From Liolophura sinensis (Eukaryota; Mollusca; Polyplacophora; Chitonida; Chitonidae): a DNA stretch of 64,000 nt. The notes under the pieces were generated by a model. That model saw only the letters and a list, made by a program, of their open reading frames with translations. It searched no databases and was not told where the DNA came from. The stretch spans positions 3,538,501 through 3,602,500 of the forward strand of contig NC_088295.1 of assembly GCF_032854445.1 (NCBI RefSeq), read 5' to 3'. Shown piece after piece: positions 58,101 to 64,000 of this stretch. Made by a program: the position numbers and the translations under genes. Numbering within the stretch: position 1 is the stretch's first letter; every line of letters begins with the position of its first letter.

Positions 58101-61100
58101 GATCCTGTCTAATGGGTACTTTGCTGACCATTTAACTCTGGATTTACCTCCTTTTTTCAGTCTCCTAGTGATCAGGTGTCCTTCTTCCTCACTGGAAACA
58201 CCGAGGCTCAAAATTACTTTACTGTAAATCAGTTCAGTGGAGAGATATCCCTAACACGCTCTGTGTTAGATGACCCGAACAGATTAACAACCCAGAGCTA
58301 TACGGTATGTACCTTGTAGAAATAACTGGCCCTATGTATTTGATATCTCGTTTTCTTTATTAGCTAATTTTCTCCGCCATAGGCCATCTATACAGTTAGT
58401 CTTTCCTTTTTATCCAACAGCTAAATTTCCGTTGTGAGGACCGAGGCTCCCCAGTTAACCAGTGCACAAATCAGTTAACCCTCAACGTGAATGTCAACAG
58501 GAATCTCAACACACCTGAATTCTCCGGTTTGCCTTACCAAAAAACAATCCCAGAGACCTCTCCTACAGGAACGTCTGTTGTCCAAGTCACATTGTCTGAC
58601 CGCGATACTGTGGTGAGTCACTTATTAGAAATGTTATCGCTCCTGTTCTTTGTTCCTTCATTTTTTTTTTTTTAATAAATCTAAATTTTTTCCGCAGGCA
58701 CCGTTCAATTCTGTGATTCTGCGATTCATAGGAGATGGCAGTGCAACTTCCTTCTTTGACCTTGACTTTTCTTCTGCAAACCCCATAATCAGAGTCTCCA
58801 ACCAATCCCAGTTGTTGGCGGACACAGGAGAGTTTTACACAGTGAGTGCATGGTCACATTTTTTACCAACGAAAACCGATTATCACTTTTTATTCATCCT
58901 CTGGTATCGTCTTTTTTGCACGTTTGTAATGAAAATGTTTGTTCTTCTGCAGCTTCGATTACTGGCAGAAGATGAAGGAAAGCCACCGCTGTCAGCCACG
59001 GTTTTGGTTGAGATAACGGTTGAACGAAACTTGTATGCTCCGGAATTTTTGCATGGAATACTAATTACATCAATCCCCATCAATTCTGTTCCATCTCGAC
59101 CAATAATCATGGTGAATGCCACAGATCGTGACCGCTCGGTAAGCAAATTACACTTGCACAATACGTTAATACACTCAGACAATAAGAATCTCACTACATG
59201 TGAGGACAATAACTCCTTTTTTGTGCACCAACATAAATTGTTTTTGAAGATTATGTATTTGCATTGTAAATATTTTTCAGTCTCCAAACAACGTTGTGAC
59301 CTATTCCGCTGTTGGCGACGATCGAGCACCCGAATATTTCTTTGTGAGAGGATCGGATGGACAAGTGCTTCTAACAAAGACCCTGCCCAGCACACCACTA
59401 TTCTACAGGGTAAGTCCTTTTTGATCAAGGCATTTCCAAGAATGAAATAGTTACAAGCTATTATTTATCCGATATTATGTTTTTATTAAGTTTGGTAATT
59501 CATTATTTTTCTCCTGACAGTTGAGAGTTAGGGCGACTGATGGCGGTGATCGTCCACGTTCCAGCGAGATGACCGTGGAGATAAGCATTACCACCCGTGG
59601 CCAACCTTTAGCGTTCAGTTTGCCCAGCTACGCTGAGACGGTCACCGAGAACGAGCCCGTGGGGAACACCATCAGACCAATCACAGCCAGTCCAGGGGTA
59701 AGTTAGCAGCCTGCTGCGGTGCCTAATACATTGTGATGGTTGTCCGAATTCCCGTTATGCCGTGGAAGACTTTTTTTCATGCTGGGACTACAAAAATGTC
59801 AGAAAGACTAACATTTCTTTTTGTTTCCCTCTTCAGCCTGGAATCGTGTACAGTTTGAATGGGTACAGCTCTGGACCGGAGTTCTTTCAGATTGAGCCGG
59901 TGTCTGGCAATGTTGTTCTGGTGAAAGATCTCAAAGAGGATGCAGCAAAGCTTACACAGTATTTCGTGAGTTTATTTCTTCCATTGTCTTGTCTTTTTAG
60001 GAAATTGTTATCCGTTTTTTTAAAGATTGTCAGCATTAGTGTGAATATTTAGTGTGAATATTTCGTGAAAATTTTTGTTGTGCAATTTCAGTTGAATGTC
60101 GTTGCCACGAAGACTGGGTCTGTTTTTGGGACGGAGACGGCCACAGCTCAGGTGAACATAACAGTACAGAGAAATGTGAATGGTCCCCAGTTTACGGAGG
60201 CGAGCTACTACAGAGAAGTGCCCGAAACGCTGCAGCTGGGCTCCTCCGTGGTGCAAACATCGGCCACAGACAATGATGTCAATGTAAGACACCAGAACAT
60301 CTCTCCTTAAATTTTAAGCAGTAAAAATCCAAACAGCATCTTTTCTCAATCCAAAAACCCAGCTAGCTACGCTTCCTAAGTATGTCTTACAGAAAACAAA
60401 ACGCAAGCCAAACAATTGTAAATTGTACGAATATAATTTGTTTTTCTTTTTTTAAGGATAAATTAACGTACAGCATTGTGCCATCAGTGAGTGGGACGGA
60501 GAACTTCTTCTACATCAATCCCAACACTGGTTTGGTTTCTCTACAACGCTTGTTGACTGGTACCACAAATTCCCTACTAGAGGTAAGTGTGCTTCCCAAG
60601 GAACGCCTCCACTCCCTCTCTCCATCTTCCCGCCCGAGCTAACAGGCTCTAATTTCTTAAATCTGTTTTTAAAATTCAGAGGTTCATTTTTCTTTCCTGT
60701 CTCCATGAAGTTTTAATGCAATCATTGATTGTTTTGTTTGTTTTTCTTTTATATTTCAGTTTGATGTTAAAGTCGGTGACAACGGCCAGCCGTCCAGAGA
60801 AGCCTTGTCTCGTGTAGTAGTCAACGTGACCAGGGATCGCTTCCCTCCCATCTTCCAGTCGCTGCCATATTCTACCATCGTATCCGAGAAGACTGGCCTA
60901 GGTGTCTCTATCTACAATGTGCTGGCTACAGATGAGGATCTCCAGGTAAGTGGTCTCCTCATGTTAGATACTGACATAAGAACTGGGTACTAACAGTTGG
61001 GAATATATCCATGACCTTAACCCATCCTATTCCTGTTCGCTTCTATGGCCTAATGGTTAGAGCGTCAAACATGGGTCGAGTCATACCAAAGAAAAACGGT

Positions 61101-64000
61101 ATTTTTTTGCTACCTCGTTGGGCGCTCAGCACTTAGGTTAGAGCTAGGAAGCATGACTGGTCGGTCCGCTGTCAGCATAATGTAACTGTGTGCGGTGTCA
61201 TGTCTACTGTCTTGGCATGACACTTCATTGGCGGCAGCTATTTGCCGGCATGAACTCTCTCTGCCACAAGAAGACAGTGTATGTAGACTTAACCTCTTAC
61301 ACGCTCCTCGTGGTCATGACTGAAAACTTTATTCATTCATTACTTTCCTACTTTCTGCTGTCGTTATAGTCACCATGACGACCCACACGTATGTTTGTGC
61401 ATATACTGCTGTTTTTAATGACGTTTTTTTTTGTCTGTTTCCCCCACAGGGTAGGATGATGTACGCCACTGATGGTTACTTCTCTGCTCCTTGGTACTTC
61501 TCTGTGAACTCAACCAATGGTTCCATTCGAGTTCGCTCCAATCTTCGTGACGACAGGCTCCAAAGCTACACAGTAAGCAGTCTGACAGATTTTTACAAAG
61601 AAAATTTGATTTAAGAATAATTATAAAACATTTTGACTCATTTCCATATGCCTGGCCTTTTTTTACTGATATTTTGTCTTTTCAGCTCGGTCTGTTAGCT
61701 TACGACTCTAACAACCCAAATGAAGTCGCCCGAGCAAACGTTACCATCATTGTGCGACGAAACGAAAATTCCCCCCAGTTTACTCCCAATGCCAAAACGA
61801 CGACTATTCCAGAGACGTTTGGGTTGGGTCGTGTGATAGACACTATGACGGCCACAGATAATGACAATGTAAGTCAGCCTTCAAATTCACCTAATAAGCC
61901 ATTTGCTCAATTTCATGGTAATTTCATTGTAAACTGAACTGATAACGATTTGAAATTATCTTCTTAACCTATACTAATGTCTTTGTGCTTTTTTTAAAAA
62001 TTTCCTTGAAGGATGCTATACGTTACTTCCTGGATGGCACAAGTAGCTCAGTAAATGCCAGTCAGTATTTCCTGGTGCTGGAGGGAACTGGGGAAGTCGT
62101 TGCCTTTAAATCCCTAACTACTGCTCCACTGGACTCTTACACTGTAAGTACGACAAGCATTTTATATTGTCTGCATCGTCAACCTCATCAGCCTCGACCA
62201 CTTGAACAAAACCATTTGCATTTATATTTCTTGTTTACCTTTTTGCAGGTGTCCGTAAATGCTCAAGACACGGGTTTTCCTATGAAAACTAGCGTGACCA
62301 ATGGTCAGTTGACGATAATCATCACCAGGAACCAGTATTCTCCAGATTTCAACTCTAATCGGTACACGGTCACCATAAACGACACACAACCTGTGGACTC
62401 GTCCATTCTCCAGGTGTCTGCCACGGACCGCGATGCACCAGTGAGAACATTTACATTTCTCATCTTCATTTACAATATGACACAGTATTTTGTCTCCTCT
62501 GCACTTGTACATGTCATTTTCGTGTCTTAACTACTTTATCATCTCCCCCAGGGACCATTCTCGGATGTGCGCTATGACCTGCTAGGAGACGAAACCACAC
62601 CTGTGTATTTCAGAGTAGATTTGATGACCGGAAACATCTTTGTGAAAAGTGCTCTGAGTACACAAAACACACCTGTCTACAGGGTATGTGTCTTAGTTCC
62701 TTTTGTCAGTGTATACAATCACATTCATTTTTCCATTGCTGGCTCGCTCAAATAAGTCATTATCCCACAAGATCACAGCTCTGTTTTATAAGTTCTGTTT
62801 ATCTATTACTGGCTTCTGTTCCGTTTCCTCTGCTTAAGTCTGTAATATGGAGTACGGCTAAATAATTGGCGTGGTATTTTTTACAATTTCGCCAAAAACT
62901 GATTTTAATTACATGGATTTTTTTAAGTCCCCCCTTCCCTCCCCCTTGATTTCTTCTTCAGGCTCGGATCCGTGCCCGTGACTTGGGTAGCCCTGCTCGA
63001 AGTGCCACTGTCACTGCCATCATTAATGTCAACCATAACCTCAACACACCAGCTTTTGTGGATAACACTTACGAGCGAACCATCCCCGAGGAACAGGCAG
63101 TGGGTGTGTCCATCCTGCAGGTCTCCGCTCGAGACCAAGACGCATTCGTGAGTTACAGTTCTGTCCTACTTCGTCGTGAAACAAGCCTCGATCATGCATG
63201 TCAAATATTCATATTACAAACACTTCTGTTAAAGGTTTAAGATCTTAACTCGGTTGGTTTACAAATGCACATGTAATATTCAGTTTCTCGTTCTTCCGAA
63301 AGCCCTAATGACGACTGATGCAGTAAAACCCGGCTACTCTCGACGGGTGGAATGCATGCCGAGAGCCCCGCCTACTTTAGTATGTCATACTGATGGTTGA
63401 TTTCACGTTATATAAATAATGGTGTTTCTTTATTATGTGCTTGTTTTAGTCTCCATATAACACGGTGACCTTTGGCCTGGAGGACCCTCTAAGGGCAGGC
63501 TCCAACCCAATCAGCTACTTCCAGCTCGACCCCACCACAGGCATCCTCTCCCTTAAGCAGCCAGTGTCTCTGGACTTAGCGGATACACCAGTCTACCAGG
63601 TAAATTGCCATTTTGACTGGATAACATTTTACGACGAAACAGTTAAACAGAGTTCAAACAACTTTTTTTATAATTTTCATTCCGTGCGTTAAAACATTGT
63701 CTCGATTTTGTCAATTTCAGTTTCAAGCCACAGTTCGTGACGGAGGGAGCCTAACAGGTCAACCAGCCAATATTATCATCACGGTGAACCGAAACAACTT
63801 CTCCCCAGAGTTCATCAACTTACCTAACACAACAGCAGTGAACTTCAACACCAACTTAGGTTTCCAGGTGTTCTCTGTACAGACCAGAGACCAAGATACT
63901 GTGGTGAGTTCTGTATATTCTGACGATTATTCAACTAGTTTCGGCACCAATATTTATATTTCGGGAATATTTATACTTTTGAATTATCGTCAAAATCTCG
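41451..64000 (+). CDS. Giant cadherin with about 33 EC repeats in view, open at the window's right edge
   Basis: I traced 65 coding exons from the ATG at 41451 to the exon ending at 63903, about 3,680 codons; the 3' part is outside. The product has an N-terminal signal peptide (MTLPVLSVVGTVLLLAAW, likely cut after TSA). A degenerate first repeat and tandem EC repeats of about 106-110 residues follow. Repeat signatures include ATDxD, xDGGSPP, VxE near the strand A glutamate, and YxVxxxD-type strands. No EGF, laminin-G, transmembrane or cytoplasmic part is in view, so the subfamily (Fat, Dachsous, CDH23-like or lineage-specific) cannot be fixed. Adhesive or extracellular structural function is inferred from the family. 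Exon coordinates are given in the block entries. All cassette introns are phase 0. A patch at 47.8-48.44 kb is frameshifted. Confidence 0.88.
43290..47829 (+). CDS. Cadherin block 2: EC2 to EC7, irregular exons
   Basis: Exons: 43290-43397, 43644-43769, 43951-44118, 44270-44390, 44576-44712, 44948-45151, 45281-45415, 45562-45729, 45865-46070, 46223-46352, 46567-46646, 46753-46846, 47147-47272, 47387-47454, 47587-47829. Phases are mixed, unlike the later cassettes. Linkers are partly canonical: LEDGDDLGPMF, VLDMNDYAPVF, VTDINDNSPRF, VVDVADYVPRF. LDxE-type motifs are present (TLDFETLYY, VLDYETTRQY, TLDRETIASY, GLDYETERTH), as in calcium-binding cadherins. The intron at 44391-44575 carries a young SINE tail. 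The intron at 44713-44947 carries a 15-bp repeat. The last exon ends in a frame problem described separately. Confidence 0.82.
44416..44475 (-). mobile_element. 60-bp SINE family 2 tail insertion with 14-bp target-site duplication
   Basis: The plus strand reads GTGAGTGAGTGCTTGGGGTT and continues to GTCATATGACGACGA. This is the complement of the last 60 bp of the element at 33653-33955. It is flanked by perfect 14-bp repeats GTCCTCTGTTGTGA at 44402-44415 and 44476-44489. Only the 3' end is present, which fits severe 5' truncation during target-primed reverse transcription. It lies just after the splice donor at 44390. Confidence 0.88.
44762..44868. repeat. 15-bp microsatellite-like repeat in a cadherin intron, about 7 copies
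   Basis: The unit CATATAACCAAACTA repeats about seven times with one or two substitutions, in the intron between the exons ending at 44712 and starting at 44948. Open frames reading TTYNQ on the plus strand and VICSL on the minus strand are artefacts. Confidence 0.9.
46837..46975. repeat. Tandem triplication that includes a splice donor
   Basis: CACCACAAGGGGTAAGTCT, the end of the exon 46753-46846 and its donor, recurs with CAAGGGGTAAGT starting at 46841, 46901 and 46957. Each is followed by CTACCATATNTGTC and a TTCAGGATGTT segment. Only the first copy is in the right place for the reading frame; the other two lie in the intron. Confidence 0.88.
47800..48435 (+). other. Cadherin block 3: EC8 exons with clustered frameshifts
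   Basis: The end of exon 47587-47829 and exons 47982-48192 and 48318-48435 clearly encode one EC repeat, but in shifting frames. Recognisable pieces, each in a different frame, are AVDQDTQKSVG, TGDHRFFSLQSDGTIRT and QALDYETINVYVFQ, then TTVDGENSNIAAAT, and finally VTATDGDP. Exon lengths (243, 211, 118) do not preserve the phase needed by the next exon, whereas the later exons do. I see shifts near 47806, 48007-48030, 48124, 48173 and in the CCCC run near 48430. Either the assembly consensus has small indel errors here or this copy is damaged. Confidence 0.75.
48500..48545. repeat. TA microsatellite in a cadherin intron
   Basis: An interrupted run of TA dinucleotides lies between the frameshifted exon 48318-48435 and the exon starting at 48886. 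Low-complexity tracts like this, together with the T-run just before 48886, are typical places for local consensus errors. Confidence 0.85.
48886..53702 (+). CDS. Cadherin block 4: EC9 to EC16, two-exon cassettes
   Basis: Exons: 48886-49032, 49191-49376, 49604-49732, 49859-50041, 50129-50260, 50377-50571, 50696-50824, 50939-51124, 51722-51862, 51982-52167, 52373-52504, 52673-52858, 52990-53133, 53263-53454, 53574-53702. Every exon is a multiple of three with phase 0 on both sides. A long exon (183-195 nt) encodes the end of one repeat, the linker and the start of the next, up to ATDxD. A short exon (129-147 nt) encodes the middle, typically starting APFNxVxY and containing FxVDxxTGxI. Linkers read QRNRYAPVF, ERNLNSPVF, SRNSASPLF, RRNFQAP, LRNLHAPAF, NRNLYSPVF and TRNLYAPRF, without the DxNDN aspartates. 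Confidence 0.88.
51270..51523 (+). mobile_element. SINE family 1 copy, full length, in a cadherin intron, with 17-bp target-site duplication
   Basis: The copy starts GGGCCTCCGTGGCTCAGTTG (A box), carries the B-box region GTGAGTTC and the conserved body, and ends GCGTAAAACACCAATC followed by AAATAAATAA. The 17-bp direct repeat ATTTCCACATATTTCTG at 51253-51269 and 51524-51540 is perfect, indicating a recent insertion. It lies in the intron between exons 50939-51124 and 51722-51862, in the sense orientation. Confidence 0.9.
53829..55004 (+). CDS. Cadherin block 5: one 1,176-nt exon covering EC16 end to EC20 start
   Basis: This single exon (acceptor GTCCACAG, donor AACG|GTATGT) encodes 392 residues. 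It carries the end of one repeat, three whole repeats and the start of another. Linkers inside are NRNLFQPAF, IRNQFTPYF, DRNLNKPVF and ERNANGPIF. In the neighbouring blocks the same content is split over seven exons, so about six introns are missing. Codon use and repeat style match the neighbours, so it is the same gene rather than an inserted pseudogene. Confidence 0.92.
55155..63903 (+). CDS. Cadherin block 6: EC20 to EC34 (partial), two-exon cassettes
   Basis: Exons: 55155-55286, 55429-55620, 55759-55899, 56040-56240, 56508-56642, 56778-56969, 57073-57195, 57324-57515, 57622-57750, 57857-58042, 58161-58304, 58421-58612, 58698-58841, 58953-59138, 59281-59409, 59521-59697, 59837-59965, 60092-60283, 60457-60582, 60760-60945, 61450-61572, 61686-61868, 62012-62143, 62249-62440, 62552-62683, 62962-63147, 63450-63599, 63721-63903. 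All are multiples of three, phase 0, alternating short and long. Each short-long pair adds one EC repeat. Linkers include KRNLYAPAF, IRNLFAPEF, NRNLFAPVW, NKNNFPPVF, STNLNAPRF, TRGQPLAF, QRNVNGPQF, TRDRFPPIF, RRNENSPQF, NHNLNTPAF and NRNNFSPEF. The final donor (GTGGTGAG) shows that the gene continues past the window. Confidence 0.88.
61033..61340 (+). mobile_element. SINE with a core related to family 2, in a cadherin intron
   Basis: The head reads TGGCCTAATGGTTAGAGCGT (A box) and GGGTCGAGTCATACC (B-box-like), followed by a core with GGGCGCTCAGCACTTAGG and GACTGGTCGGTCCG. It ends ATGACTGAAAACTTTATTCA. The core positions correspond to those of the minus copy at 33653-33955 (GCGTTCAGCA, GACTGGTTGACCGG, ATGACTGAAAAATT), so both belong to one SINE superfamily. 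I found no clear target-site duplication, suggesting an older copy. It lies in the intron between exons 60760-60945 and 61450-61572. Confidence 0.75.

Overview
This is a eukaryotic window of AT-rich, intron-rich DNA with no operons or prokaryotic signals. Several tRNA-derived SINE copies end in tails such as GCGTAAAACACCAATCAAAT or GTTAAACCCCAAGCACTCAC. I associate these tails, together with frequent TACATGTA palindromes, with lophotrochozoan and especially molluscan genomes. That assignment rests on memory, not on a search.

Left part (1-25.4 kb). A minus-strand gene can be joined in frame from three coding exons (7375-6267, 3842-3656, 3166-3095). It encodes a 455-residue protein I do not recognise: low-complexity, Ser/Pro-rich, with a short amphipathic C-terminal segment. 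A consensus splice donor at 25,159/25,158 on the minus strand, inside a locally CpG-rich stretch, is a candidate 5' non-coding exon and promoter. If correct, the gene spans about 22 kb. Its first intron would then hold an 8.7-kb minisatellite of about 177 copies of a 49-bp unit (10,733-19,417). A second intron holds an 80-bp tandem repeat (5,021-5,740).

Middle part (25.4-39 kb). This is a repeat-rich interval with little convincing coding sequence. It has a 73-bp triplicate, an in-frame 84-bp triplicate, a 19-bp array of about 108 copies (28.73-30.79 kb), a 39-bp array, a very homogeneous 103-bp array, a full SINE with target-site duplications, and an inverted pair of SINE copies. One short GC-rich stretch (28.43-28.56 kb) looks like a possible orphan terminal exon.

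Right part (39-64 kb). A large plus-strand gene is still open at the window edge. It encodes a giant secreted or membrane cadherin. I traced 65 coding exons (a 66th, non-coding, is inferred upstream), a signal peptide and about 33 extracellular cadherin (EC) repeats, roughly 3,680 residues so far. The first repeats use irregular exons and partly canonical DxNDN calcium linkers. From about 49 kb the gene becomes a regular series of two-exon cassettes (about 186-192 nt plus 123-150 nt, all phase 0), one cadherin repeat per cassette. In this series 25 successive linkers have lost both aspartates of DxNDN, and 20 of them carry 'RN'. One 1,176-nt exon fuses about seven ancestral exons. One patch (47.8-48.44 kb) carries several frameshifts.

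No complete novel multi-gene system is visible. The most notable items are the cassette cadherin with altered calcium linkers, and the hierarchically duplicated 49-bp array whose all-frame openness creates false ORFs up to 2,700 codons.
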